DNA from: Opacimonas sp014872805
GTDB lineage: Bacteria > Pseudomonadota > Gammaproteobacteria > Enterobacterales > Alteromonadaceae
Assembly (NCBI GenBank): GCA_014872805.1
Contig: WKFN01000016.1
Location: 124,001 to 188,000 of the forward strand
Direction: 5' to 3'
Length of the DNA stretch: 64,000 nt
Under the pieces are notes generated by a model, which was not told the DNA's origin, did no database searches, and saw only the letters and a program-made list of their open reading frames with translations. The position numbers and the translations under genes were made by a program. Of this stretch, positions 25,960-34,645 are shown one piece after another (position 1 is the first letter of the stretch; the number at the start of each line of letters is the position of its first letter).

Positions 25960-26917
25960 GTGCAGTGATGGTTTTTTTTAACTCAGCGTGGTGTGTTTGG
26001 GTGTGAGCTGCTAAAAACGCTTTCATATTTGGATGCAGAGCGGACTCATCTAAAAGTTTCAGCCATGCAGAGTTTGATTGTTCATGAGCTCGAATAATGG
26101 TACTTGCCAGCGGCTGTATATAATCGATAAAAAACATCAGCATCACATTGCGTAATATATCCAAATCTGTTTGCGCAACTCGACAATTCACGTCCTTACT
26201 ATAACTGTCTAATACCTTGGTGATACTGGGAAGAACTTGAATAAGATACTGTTGTGAACGCCATATTCGAGCCCAGACTTGACGTTGCTCAAGTATTTGC
26301 AAATGCGTATTCATCTCAGAAATATCGACCACTTCAGCTTTATCCATATTCGAAATACTCGCTAGGTAGTGAATTGCAGCTATGCTTTGTGTGATTTCGG
26401 TCGTGGTTTGCTCAGTGCCAATAAAGTCTGAAGCAAAGCTTAACCCAGCAATCATAGCGCGACTATTTTGCAGCATATCGGCAAAAGTGAGTGGTAAATT
26501 GGTTGTTTTAAATGTCTGTAAGCGTTGTAATTCTTCGTTTAAATCAATATTGTCAGATTTGATCAATTCACCACATTGCGCTAGCGTTTGCAAAAGCTGT
26601 CTTTCGTAAGCGTAGCGCAGCTCTGGCGCTTCCACCTTGCCTAAAGTTGTATTTCGCTGTGCAACTAATGTGGCAAGAGGGCAGCCTTTGATGGCATAGA
26701 ATTCTCGCAAATTTAACGAAGTGGAAGGTATGTAAATTTTTCGTTTCGATGCGTTTGGAAAACCCAATCCCAAATTAGGCGAGGGTAAGTGAATCTCTGA
26801 TTCTGTCACTCTGGCGATGCGCTCAGCGTAACTCTCCATTTTATCTTCCAGCATAGTTGGCCCAGAACAACCGACTAAGCCAAGACAAAATAAGAAAAGC
26901 TTAAGATTCTTGTGCAT
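25901..26917 (-). CDS. DUF3080-family lipoprotein
   Basis: A 338-residue protein with a lipoprotein signal ending LGLVG-C (C17), then a mostly helical body including YAERIARVTE and SLNLREFYAIKGCPLATLVA, which fits the DUF3080 family of gammaproteobacterial lipoproteins. Function unknown. Its start overlaps the end of the upstream START-domain gene by 17 bases, so both are probably co-translated and act in the envelope. Confidence 0.78.
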   Translation of the reverse strand: MHKNLKLFLFCLGLVGCSGPTMLEDKMESYAERIARVTESEIHLPSPNLGLGFPNASKRKIYIPSTSLNLREFYAIKGCPLATLVAQRNTTLGKVEAPELRYAYERQLLQTLAQCGELIKSDNIDLNEELQRLQTFKTTNLPLTFADMLQNSRAMIAGLSFASDFIGTEQTTTEITQSIAAIHYLASISNMDKAEVVDISEMNTHLQILEQRQVWARIWRSQQYLIQVLPSITKVLDSYSKDVNCRVAQTDLDILRNVMLMFFIDYIQPLASTIIRAHEQSNSAWLKLLDESALHPNMKAFLAAHTQTHHAELKKTITAHVTTWQELFSLCSMSPTGR

Positions 26918-27533
26918 GTAAACGTTCCTTTATGGCTAATAAGGTTTGTTCTGTTGCCTCTTGCATCGTTTTTTCAGCCAGCCAATCTGGAATAACGCCA
27001 CCTGGGTGAGCACTGGCAAGATAATTCAATTCATACCAATCATCATGTGAATGTGCCATTGACCATTGTGCGCTAACGTTGCGCAACATCACTCGATTTG
27101 GATGGATGGGAAAGTTCTCTGATATATCTTCAACCCAAATTGATAAATGGTCGCGATTTGCACTAAATTGATGTGTAGAGCGAGTAAACATTTCACGGTC
27201 TTGTAATGGCCAAGGGCTAGATAATAGCGTATGGACAATACGTACTGAAGGAGATTGGCTGGGGTAAATAGTCACGGTTTCGCAATTTGCAAGCCATGAA
27301 CAATCTCGATTTGCTGAGTCAAGAAGCGCCAAAAATGCATCAGGCGATGCTTGGACATAGACCTTTGCATTAATTTTGATCAGGTTATCAGACCGTTTAA
27401 CCGTTACCAGAAGTTCTTGTGTATCAACCGTCTTTTCCCATTCGTCTGCGTTTGCATGAGCAACAACATAAAAAAGAATGATAACTGTCCAAAATATCTG
27501 TTTCGCACCAAGTGTACCAAAGATTGATTGCAT
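26901..27533 (-). CDS. START-domain periplasmic protein
   Basis: A 210-residue protein with a signal peptide (cleavage after ANA, about residue 29) and a START/polyketide-cyclase-like body. The SSPWPLQDREMFTRSTHQ segment and the spacing of conserved Trp residues are typical of bacterial START proteins, which form a hydrophobic ligand cavity. Ligand unknown. It is divergent from thrS, with its start inside the thrS promoter region. Confidence 0.75.
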   Translation of the reverse strand: MQSIFGTLGAKQIFWTVIILFYVVAHANADEWEKTVDTQELLVTVKRSDNLIKINAKVYVQASPDAFLALLDSANRDCSWLANCETVTIYPSQSPSVRIVHTLLSSPWPLQDREMFTRSTHQFSANRDHLSIWVEDISENFPIHPNRVMLRNVSAQWSMAHSHDDWYELNYLASAHPGGVIPDWLAEKTMQEATEQTLLAIKERLHAQES

Positions 27534-27557
27534 GCTCGCTCTTATCCGCTTTATAAT
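27528..27557 (+). promoter_or_regulatory. thrS promoter
   Basis: TTGCAT (27528-27533) and TATAAT (27552-27557) with an 18-base spacer; the predicted start near 27564 gives a leader of about 55 bases before the thrS ATG. The leader contains an anticodon-like hairpin. Confidence 0.7.
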
Positions 27558-27579
27558 AGTCGTTTTTATAATGATACAT

Positions 27580-27603
27580 GTGGCACTACGTAGGTGTCAC
27601 CAC
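27580..27603 (+). promoter_or_regulatory. Putative thrS translational operator (tRNA-Thr anticodon mimic)
   Basis: The leader folds as GTGG/CCAC plus CAC/GTG with a three-base bulge, enclosing the seven-base loop TACGTAG. CGT (27589-27591), the tRNA-Thr anticodon, sits at the three anticodon positions of that loop, 30 to 28 bases before the ATG. In E. coli, ThrRS represses its own translation by binding an operator hairpin of this kind placed at about the same distance. The match was read by eye and the bulge differs from a perfect arm. Confidence 0.55.
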
Positions 27604-27618
27604 TGTGAAGGATCTTTC

Positions 27619-29535
27619 ATGCCAGTAATTACCTTACCCGACGGTTCCCAACGAGCTTTTGACAATGCTGTCTCAGTATTAGACGTTGCAAACGACATCG
27701 GACCCGGTTTAGCCAAAGCAACCATTGCCGGAGTTGTGGACGGCAAACTAGTGGATGCCTGTGATCTTATTACCCATGATGCCCAGCTTCAGATCATAAC
27801 CGCACGTGATGATGCCGGGCTTGAAATTATTCGTCACTCATGCGCTCATTTGTTGGGTCACGCGATTAAGCAATTATTTCCCAATGTAAAAATGGCTATT
27901 GGTCCGGTTATTGATAATGGCTTTTATTACGATATCGATCTAGACCATTCCCTTTCGCAAGATGACTTAAACAAGCTTGAAAAGCGTATGCTCGAGCTGG
28001 CCAAAACGTCTTACGATGTGATTAAAAAAGTCGTATCGTGGGAAGAAGCGCGCAACACGTTTGCCTCTCGTGGTGAGAGTTACAAAATAGAAATCCTTGA
28101 CGAGAATATCGGTCAAGATGAAACGCCAGCGTTATACCATCATCAAGAATATACGGATATGTGTCGTGGCCCGCACGTACCAAATATGCGCTTTTGCCAA
28201 CATTTCAAAATCATGAAGGTTGCAGGGGCCTATTGGCGTGGTAATTCTGATAATAAGATGTTACAGCGCATTTATGGCACAGCTTGGGCTGATAAAAAAC
28301 AATTAAAAGCTTATCTCAATCGCCTCGAGGAAGCTGAAAAACGCGACCATCGCAAAATTGGTAAATCTCTAGATTTATTCCACTGGCAAGAAGAAGCTCC
28401 GGGTATGGTGTTTTGGCATAATGATGGTTGGTCTATTTATACTGAACTCGAAGCATTTGTTCGCAAAAAACTACGCGAATTTGATTATCAAGAGGTCAAG
28501 GGACCATTGATGATGGACCGAGCGCTATGGGAAAAATCAGGTCACTGGGACAAATACGCAGAAAACATGTTTACGACTGAATCTGAAAAACGTGAATACG
28601 CAGTGAAACCAATGAACTGCCCTGGGCACGTACAGATCTTTAACCAGGGCCTAAAATCTTATCGCGACTTGCCCCTGCGCATGGCAGAGTTTGGCTGTTG
28701 TCACCGCAATGAACCATCTGGTGCATTACACGGTTTGATGCGTGTGCGTGGTTTTACCCAAGATGATGCACATATTTTTTGTACCGAAGAGCAGATCTTA
28801 GAGGAAGTCTCTAAATGTATCCGTATGGTTTATGATACGTATGCGACGTTTGGCTTTGAGAAGATTGTAGTAAAGTTATCGACTCGTCCAGAAAAACGCG
28901 TGGGCAGTGATGATATTTGGGATAAATCCGAAAAAGCACTTGCTGATGCATTGCATTCCAATGATATTGATTTCACTTACCAACCAGGTGAGGGGGCTTT
29001 CTACGGTCCTAAGATCGAATTTACTCTATATGATTGTCTCGATCGTGCTTGGCAATGCGGCACGGTACAACTTGATTTTTCTATGCCTGGACGATTGGGT
29101 TCAACGTACGTTGCCGAAGATGGTGAGCGAAAAGTGCCAGTGATGATTCACCGTGCTATTTTGGGTTCATTAGAACGTTTTATCGGAATTCTTACTGAAG
29201 AATATGCAGGTTTCTTCCCAACATGGTTGGCGCCACAACAGGTTGTTGTAATGAATATAACGGATAAACAGTCTGAATATGTACAGAAAGTTGTAAAAAC
29301 ATTACAAAATAATGGAATTAGAGCCACTTCGGACTTGAGAAATGAAAAGATAGGCTTTAAAATCCGCGAGCACACATTAAAGCGTGTACCATATATGCTT
29401 GTCGTTGGTGACCAAGAAATGGCCGACGAAGCAGTCGCTGTTCGAACTCGTCGCGGTGTCGACCATGGTAAGATGGCAACAAATGATTTTATCAGTCAAA
29501 TATTGCAAGATATTGCTGATAAAAAAATAGATTAA
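27619..29535 (+). CDS. thrS: Threonyl-tRNA synthetase
   Basis: Class II synthetase, 638 residues. Starts MPVITLPDGSQRAFDNAVSV (TGS domain, about 1-62), then the editing domain, the catalytic core with MNCPGHV (zinc-site cysteine), the motif 2 region CHRNEPSGALHGLMRVRGF, and the C-terminal anticodon-binding domain. ATG 27619 follows AAGGA at 27608-27612; the frame runs open to 27478, but that part contains the promoter and leader. It heads the thrS-infC-rpmI-rplT block. Confidence 0.97.
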   Translation: MPVITLPDGSQRAFDNAVSVLDVANDIGPGLAKATIAGVVDGKLVDACDLITHDAQLQIITARDDAGLEIIRHSCAHLLGHAIKQLFPNVKMAIGPVIDNGFYYDIDLDHSLSQDDLNKLEKRMLELAKTSYDVIKKVVSWEEARNTFASRGESYKIEILDENIGQDETPALYHHQEYTDMCRGPHVPNMRFCQHFKIMKVAGAYWRGNSDNKMLQRIYGTAWADKKQLKAYLNRLEEAEKRDHRKIGKSLDLFHWQEEAPGMVFWHNDGWSIYTELEAFVRKKLREFDYQEVKGPLMMDRALWEKSGHWDKYAENMFTTESEKREYAVKPMNCPGHVQIFNQGLKSYRDLPLRMAEFGCCHRNEPSGALHGLMRVRGFTQDDAHIFCTEEQILEEVSKCIRMVYDTYATFGFEKIVVKLSTRPEKRVGSDDIWDKSEKALADALHSNDIDFTYQPGEGAFYGPKIEFTLYDCLDRAWQCGTVQLDFSMPGRLGSTYVAEDGERKVPVMIHRAILGSLERFIGILTEEYAGFFPTWLAPQQVVVMNITDKQSEYVQKVVKTLQNNGIRATSDLRNEKIGFKIREHTLKRVPYMLVVGDQEMADEAVAVRTRRGVDHGKMATNDFISQILQDIADKKID

Positions 29536-29554
29536 TTTTTCGGAGGATTAGCAG

Positions 29555-30094
29555 ATTAAAGGCGCTAACAAACAAGGCCAGAGCGATAAAGCTCGGATCA
29601 ATGATGAAATTTCGGCTAAAGAAGTACGTTTAGTCGGCAAGGATGGTGAGCAAGTTGGTATTGTGACGCTCAGTGAAGCTCAAACAATGGCTGACGAGAA
29701 TAGGTTGGATTTAGTTGAGATCAGTCCCAACGCACAGCCTCCTGTCTGTAAGATCATGGATTATGGCAAGTTTCTCTTCGAAAAGAGTAAAGCTCTAAAA
29801 GAGCAAAAGAAAAAGCAAAAGCAAATTCAGGTCAAGGAGGTTAAATTTCGCCCTGGCACTGATGAAGGCGATTACCAGGTCAAACTGCGCAACCTGCGTC
29901 GCTTTCTAGAAGGTGGTGATAAAGCCAAGGTCACAATCCGCTTCCGCGGTCGTGAAATGGCGCACCAAGAGATCGGTTTGGACCAGCTAAATCGCGTAAA
30001 AGAAGATTTAGCGGACATTTCAACCTGTGAGGCATTCCCAAACAGAGTAGAAGGTCGCCAAATGATCATGGTGCTCGCCCCACTTAAGAAGTAG
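29555..30094 (+). CDS. infC: Translation initiation factor IF-3
   Basis: IF-3 binds the 30S subunit and monitors start-codon and initiator tRNA selection. The 179-residue product begins at ATT 29555 (IKGANKQGQSDKARINDEIS), preceded by GGAGG at 29542-29546 with an eight-base spacer. The reading matches the N-terminus of E. coli IF-3, which also starts with AUU. The first in-frame ATG (29663) would remove the conserved N-terminal RINDEI region. The rare start allows IF-3 to repress its own translation, as established in E. coli. Confidence 0.95.
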   Translation: MKGANKQGQSDKARINDEISAKEVRLVGKDGEQVGIVTLSEAQTMADENRLDLVEISPNAQPPVCKIMDYGKFLFEKSKALKEQKKKQKQIQVKEVKFRPGTDEGDYQVKLRNLRRFLEGGDKAKVTIRFRGREMAHQEIGLDQLNRVKEDLADISTCEAFPNRVEGRQMIMVLAPLKK

Positions 30095-30134
30095 TCTCGG
30101 TTTACAAGTTTAGTACCTGCACAGTATTAACACC

Positions 30135-30175
30135 GAACTGCAAACATTAACCCCAGTTCATCTGCAACGAACTGG
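30135..30175 (+). promoter_or_regulatory. Competing hairpins in the rpmI-rplT leader
   Basis: CAGTTC (30154-30159) can pair with GAACTG at 30135-30140 or with GAACTG at 30169-30174 (the latter extended to seven pairs by C30153-G30175, with a nine-base loop). The two folds exclude one another and lie 25-65 bases before the rpmI start. In E. coli, L20 represses rpmI-rplT through a structured site in this place, so this is a candidate equivalent. Only base pairing is seen. Confidence 0.45.
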
Positions 30176-30200
30176 TATTTAACAATGCGGAGTTTTAGCA

Positions 30201-30398
30201 ATGCCTAAAATGAAATCCAACAGTGGAGCAGCCAAGCGTTTTCGCAAGACAGCGTCTGGTCGTTTCAAAAGTAAACAGTCTCACTTGCGTCACATTTTGA
30301 CCAAGAAGAGCTCTAAGCGTAAACGTCACTTACGTGGCAAAAAATTAGTTCATACTGCGGATACAGCACTTATCCAACGTATGTTACCGTACGTTTAA
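30201..30398 (+). CDS. rpmI: 50S ribosomal protein L35
   Basis: A 65-residue, very basic protein starting MPKMKSNSGAAKRFRKTASG, which is the standard L35 sequence, with RHLRGKKLVH in the middle. CGGAG at about 30187 serves as ribosome-binding site. Placed between infC and rplT as in most bacteria; likely under L20 feedback control through its leader. Confidence 0.97.
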   Translation: MPKMKSNSGAAKRFRKTASGRFKSKQSHLRHILTKKSSKRKRHLRGKKLVHTADTALIQRMLPYV

Positions 30399-30412
30399 GA
30401 GGAGACTGAATC

Positions 30413-30769
30413 ATGGCTAGAGTAAAACGCGGTACTATTGCACGCGCTCGTCATAAAAAAGTATTAAAGCAGGCCAAAGGCTATTACGGTGCACGCTCAC
30501 GTGTTTACCGCGTAGCGGTCCAAGCTGTCACAAAAGCTGGTCAATATGCTTATCGTGACCGTCGTCAGCGCAAGCGTCAATTCCGTCAATTATGGATTGC
30601 ACGTATCAACGCTGCGTCGCGTCAAAATGGTTTATCGTACAGCCGTTTCATCAACGGTCTGAAAAAAGCGTCTGTCGAAATCGATCGTAAGATCCTTGCT
30701 GACATCGCAGTACACGATAAGAACGCTTTCACTGCCTTAGTCAATGCGGCTAAAGGTGCGTTAGCATAA
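30413..30769 (+). CDS. rplT: 50S ribosomal protein L20
   Basis: A 118-residue basic protein starting MARVKRGTIARARHKKVLKQ with AKGYYGARSRVYR and DRRQRKRQFRQLWI, typical of L20, an early 23S rRNA-binding assembly protein and the repressor of its own operon in E. coli. AGGAG lies nine bases before the ATG. A strong terminator follows, separating it from pheS. Confidence 0.98.
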   Translation: MARVKRGTIARARHKKVLKQAKGYYGARSRVYRVAVQAVTKAGQYAYRDRRQRKRQFRQLWIARINAASRQNGLSYSRFINGLKKASVEIDRKILADIAVHDKNAFTALVNAAKGALA

Positions 30770-30794
30770 GATAAACAACTAAGCTTAAGTTTTT

Positions 30795-30831
30795 GGAAAA
30801 ACGTCGAAGCGGATCTTCGGCGTTTTTTTTT
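30795..30831 (+). terminator. Rho-independent terminator after rplT
   Basis: ACGTCGAAG and CTTCGGCGT form a nine-pair stem (one G-U pair) around a five-base loop, followed by nine T. It ends the thrS-rplT transcript or acts as an attenuator before pheS; no Phe-rich leader peptide like PheM is visible upstream. Confidence 0.85.
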
Positions 30832-30965
30832 GCTTTGTTAATCTAATTTTCCTTGATTTTACAGTGTGCTAGCGAGTAAGTTGGTGTAAAATATACAACA
30901 ATTTATACCTCAGCTTTATTACCGTGCCTCGACGGCTGGTACAATCAAATAAATTGGGAATCCAC

Positions 30966-31946
30966 ATGGAATTACAAGCCATTGTAGAACAGGCTAAACA
31001 AGCCATCGAAGCAGCCAACGATGTTGCTTCTCTAGACGCAGTGCGCGTTGATTATTTAGGTAAGAAAGGTCATATGACTGAACTCATGAAAGGCATGGGT
31101 AAATTATCTGCCGAAGAGCGTCCAGTTTTTGGTCAAAAAGTCAATGCAGCAAAGGGGGAGATCCAAACGATCCTCACTGCCAAAACTCAAGCACTTAAAT
31201 TAGCTGAGATGAATGCTAAATTAGCCTCTGAAAGTGTAGATGTGACGTTACCTGGTAAGCAACAAAATGTGGGTAATGTACACCCAGTATCTCGCACTAT
31301 CGCTCGCATTGAATCGATTTTTGGTGAATTGGGCTTTGCGACGAAAACGGGGCCTGAAATTGAAGATGGTTTTCATAATTTTGATGCGCTGAATATTCCT
31401 AAAAATCACCCTGCAAGAGCGGATCATGATACGTTTTATTTCAATCCGGATATGATGCTACGCACACAAACATCGGGCGTCCAAATCCGTACCATGGAAC
31501 AAGAAGCGCCGCCAATTCGCATCATTTCACCTGGCCGAGTATATCGTAACGATTATGACCAAACCCATACCCCGATGTTCCACCAGGTGGAAGGATTAAT
31601 GGTTGATAAAGATGTTTCGTTTACTCAACTAAAAGGCATTTTGCATGATTTTCTGCAGCATTTTTTTGAGCGTGAATGTCAAGTGCGGTTCCGTCCTTCT
31701 TATTTTCCATTCACCGAACCTTCTGCTGAAGTGGACGTGATGGATGAAAATGGTAAATGGCTTGAGGTGTTAGGATGCGGCATGGTCCATCCTAATGTGC
31801 TGAAGGCGGTGAACATTGACCCGGAACAATACACTGGATTCGCTTTTGGTATGGGCGTAGAACGCTTGACTATGTTGCGTTATGGCGTTAATGACTTACG
31901 CGCATTTTTTGAAAACGACTTGCGCTTCTTGCAGCAGTTCAACTAA
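30966..31946 (+). CDS. pheS: Phenylalanyl-tRNA synthetase alpha subunit
   Basis: A 326-residue catalytic subunit of the alpha2-beta2 class II enzyme. N-terminal coiled-coil (about 1-85) followed by the catalytic core with HPVSRTIARIESIF, DTFYFNPDMMLRTQTS, SPGRVYRNDYDQTHTPMFHQ (motif 2 region) and GFAFGMGVERLTML (motif 3). The start MELQAIVEQAK agrees with the family; an in-frame ATG-like start 42 bases upstream is not supported. pheT follows after 12 bases with a GGAG site. Confidence 0.97.
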   Translation: MELQAIVEQAKQAIEAANDVASLDAVRVDYLGKKGHMTELMKGMGKLSAEERPVFGQKVNAAKGEIQTILTAKTQALKLAEMNAKLASESVDVTLPGKQQNVGNVHPVSRTIARIESIFGELGFATKTGPEIEDGFHNFDALNIPKNHPARADHDTFYFNPDMMLRTQTSGVQIRTMEQEAPPIRIISPGRVYRNDYDQTHTPMFHQVEGLMVDKDVSFTQLKGILHDFLQHFFERECQVRFRPSYFPFTEPSAEVDVMDENGKWLEVLGCGMVHPNVLKAVNIDPEQYTGFAFGMGVERLTMLRYGVNDLRAFFENDLRFLQQFN

Positions 31947-31958
31947 GGAGACAATGCG

Positions 31959-34343
31959 ATGAAATTTTCAGAAAAGTGGTTACGTGAGTGGGTGAATCCT
32001 GCCTTAAACACAGAAGAATTATGTGAACAAATTTCTATGGCTGGGCTTGAAGTTGATGGCGTTGAGCCAGCAGCAGGTGACTTTAGTGGTGTGTTAATAG
32101 GGGAAGTCGTTGAGTGCGGTCAGCATCCTGATGCTGACAAATTGCGCGTGACCAAAATCAACGTCGGCGCAGATGAATTACTGGATATTGTTTGTGGCGC
32201 TCCGAACTGTCGCCTGGGCCTTAAAGTTGCCGTTGCATGTGTTGGTGCGGTTTTACCGGGAGATTTCAAAATCAAAAAAGCCAAATTGCGCGGTCAACCA
32301 TCACACGGGATGTTGTGCAGTTTCTCCGAACTCGGTATCAGCGACGATCACGATGGTATCATTGAATTACCACTGGATGCGCCGATTGGCCAAGATATTC
32401 GTGAATATTTACAACTTGATGACAACATCATTGAAATCGACTTAACTCCTAATCGTGCCGATTGTTTGGGCATTCGTGGCGTGGCTCGTGAAGTCGGCGT
32501 ATTAAATCAACTGAGCGTTTCTGAACCTACAGTACCAGAAATTGTTGCCTCTACCGATATCCAAAAACCGGTACACTTGGATGCACCAGAAGCATGTCCT
32601 AAGTATTTAAGTCGAGTCATCTCAGGTGTGGATTTATCAAAAGCCTCGCCGCTATGGTTACAAGAGAGATTACGTCGTAGTGGTATTCGCTCTATTGATC
32701 CTGTGGTGGATGTGACCAACTACGTTTTGATTGAACTGGGTCATCCGATGCACGCTTTTGATGCGTCGAGTATTCAGGGTGATATCCATGTTCGATTTGC
32801 CAAAGAAAATGAATCTTTGGTTTTGCTTGACGAGAGTGAAGTCAAAGTGAACTCGGATACACTCGTGATCGCAGATGAACAACAAGCGCTTGCATTAGCA
32901 GGCATCTTTGGTGGTTTGCATTCTGGTGTTACTGCACAAAGTACCGACATTGTTTTGGAGTGTGCGTTTTTTACACCCGATGCCATTTTGGGTAAAGCGC
33001 GTCAATATGGTTTGCATACTGATGCCTCACATCGTTATGAACGCGGTGTCGATCCTGCTTTACAAGACCAAGCAATGGCTAGAGCAACGCAGCTTTTACT
33101 GGATATCGTTGGAGGTGAGGCCGGTCCCGTTTTTGTGGCTGAAGCGTCTGAATTTGTGCCACAAGCAAAACGTGTAAGCTTACGCGCTGAGCGCTTAACA
33201 CGCGTGGTTGGTATTGAGTTTGAAAGTGTACAAGTGACCGAAATATTAGAACGTTTAGGCATGGCTGTATCTTTCGAGAATAATGTTTGGCAGGCAACGG
33301 TTCCCGCGTATCGCTTTGATATCGACATTGAAGAAGATTTGATTGAAGAAGTAGCGCGAGTGTATGGGTACAATAATATTCCTAATGTTGCGCCAACTGG
33401 TCAACTGGCAATGTTACCTCGCCAAGAATCACAACTGGGTGTGAATTCGTTCAAATCTGTATTACTCCAACAAGGCTATGATGAGGCGATTACTTATTCA
33501 TTTGTCGATCCCAAAAAACAATCTGTTCTGTTTGCAGATCAGGCGTCATTAACACTTCCTCATCCTATTTCTGCTGATATGTCAGTGATGCGTGTGAGTT
33601 TAATGACCGGTTTGTTAGATGCTTTAGCATATAACCAAAAGCGTCAACAAGCGCGTGTGCGTCTATTTGAAACCGGGCTTAAATTTACGGTTGATGCGAA
33701 TTCAGAGAACGGCGTAGTACAAACGCCTATGCTTGCTGGTGCAGTCATTGGTAAAGTCACTGATGAGAACTGGCAAGGTTCAGAAAATATTGATTTTTTC
33801 AGTGTCAAAGGCGATGTAGAGAGACTCTTGTCATTGACAGGTCATGCTGCTGAGTTTAATTTTGTTCCGACTCAACAAGCACACTTACATCCCGGTCAAG
33901 GTGCTGATATCGTCTACCGTGATGAGGTTGTTGGTTTTGTTGGCGCCTTGCATCCGCAATTTGAAAAAGTTTTTGGTCTAAAATCACGAGCGTTTGTTTT
34001 TGAACTCACATTGTCAGCAATTTCTCAACGCACTTTACCTAAAGCCCAGCCAGTATCTAAATTTCCAACGAATAAACGCGATGTAGCAATCGTGGTGCAA
34101 AATGACATCAGCTTTGCTACTATACAAAAGTCCATAGAAAAAGTTGGCGTAAATCAACTGGTTGACTTAACATTGTTTGATATATACCAAGGCGAGGGCA
34201 TTGCTGAAGGGTATAAAAGTATGGCCATGACGTTAACGTTTAGTGACACGTCTAAGACTATGGAAGAAGCTGAAATTCAAGCTGGCTTTGAAGCAATCAT
34301 TGCTGGTTTACAAAGTGACCTTGGGGCAACGTTAAGAGAGTAA
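31959..34343 (+). CDS. pheT: Phenylalanyl-tRNA synthetase beta subunit
   Basis: A 794-residue subunit with the family's domain order: N-terminal B1 region (MKFSEKWLREWVNPAL), OB-fold tRNA-binding EMAP-like part (HPDADKLRVTKINVG), B3/B4 editing domain (RSIDPVVDVTNYVLIELGHP), B5 and catalytic-like domain (RQYGLHTDASHRYERGVDP), and the C-terminal anticodon-binding domain (SKFPTNKRDVAIVV). Length is normal. It ends five bases before ihfA. Confidence 0.97.
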   Translation: MKFSEKWLREWVNPALNTEELCEQISMAGLEVDGVEPAAGDFSGVLIGEVVECGQHPDADKLRVTKINVGADELLDIVCGAPNCRLGLKVAVACVGAVLPGDFKIKKAKLRGQPSHGMLCSFSELGISDDHDGIIELPLDAPIGQDIREYLQLDDNIIEIDLTPNRADCLGIRGVAREVGVLNQLSVSEPTVPEIVASTDIQKPVHLDAPEACPKYLSRVISGVDLSKASPLWLQERLRRSGIRSIDPVVDVTNYVLIELGHPMHAFDASSIQGDIHVRFAKENESLVLLDESEVKVNSDTLVIADEQQALALAGIFGGLHSGVTAQSTDIVLECAFFTPDAILGKARQYGLHTDASHRYERGVDPALQDQAMARATQLLLDIVGGEAGPVFVAEASEFVPQAKRVSLRAERLTRVVGIEFESVQVTEILERLGMAVSFENNVWQATVPAYRFDIDIEEDLIEEVARVYGYNNIPNVAPTGQLAMLPRQESQLGVNSFKSVLLQQGYDEAITYSFVDPKKQSVLFADQASLTLPHPISADMSVMRVSLMTGLLDALAYNQKRQQARVRLFETGLKFTVDANSENGVVQTPMLAGAVIGKVTDENWQGSENIDFFSVKGDVERLLSLTGHAAEFNFVPTQQAHLHPGQGADIVYRDEVVGFVGALHPQFEKVFGLKSRAFVFELTLSAISQRTLPKAQPVSKFPTNKRDVAIVVQNDISFATIQKSIEKVGVNQLVDLTLFDIYQGEGIAEGYKSMAMTLTFSDTSKTMEEAEIQAGFEAIIAGLQSDLGATLRE

Positions 34344-34348
34344 AGCAC

Positions 34349-34645
34349 ATGGCATTAACCAAAGCAGAAATGGCTGATCATTTAGTCGATAAGCTTGGCT
34401 TAAACAAGAAAGAGGCAAAGGATTTGGTAGAGGCTTTTTTTGAAGAGATCAAACAAGCTCTCGAAGATGGGACTCAAGTTAAGTTATCTGGTTTTGGCAA
34501 TTTTGATTTGCGAACTAAGAGTGAGCGACCAGGTCGAAACCCTAAAACAGGCGAAGACATTCCGATCAAAGCTCGTCGTGTGGTGACTTTTAAACCTGGG
34601 CAAAAACTCAAATCCCGTGTGGAAAATGCACCGCCTCCAAAATAA
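34349..34645 (+). CDS. ihfA: Integration host factor alpha subunit
   Basis: A 98-residue DNA-bending protein starting MALTKAEMADHLVDKLGLNK, with the beta-arm segment RPGRNPKTGEDIPIKARRVV. It dimerises with IHF-beta (not in the window). Position directly after pheT is the same as in E. coli and distinguishes it from HU. The 3' end overlaps the next open frame by 20-29 bases. Confidence 0.97.
   Translation: MALTKAEMADHLVDKLGLNKKEAKDLVEAFFEEIKQALEDGTQVKLSGFGNFDLRTKSERPGRNPKTGEDIPIKARRVVTFKPGQKLKSRVENAPPPK

Noticed and set aside
30770..30965. A pheM-like Phe-rich leader peptide controlling pheST
   Set aside because: The terminator is present, but no short ATG frame with Phe codons precedes it, so classical attenuation is not supported.
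33035..33373. 112-codon minus-strand frame inside pheT
   Set aside because: Fully covered by conserved pheT sequence; composition is that of an antisense shadow.
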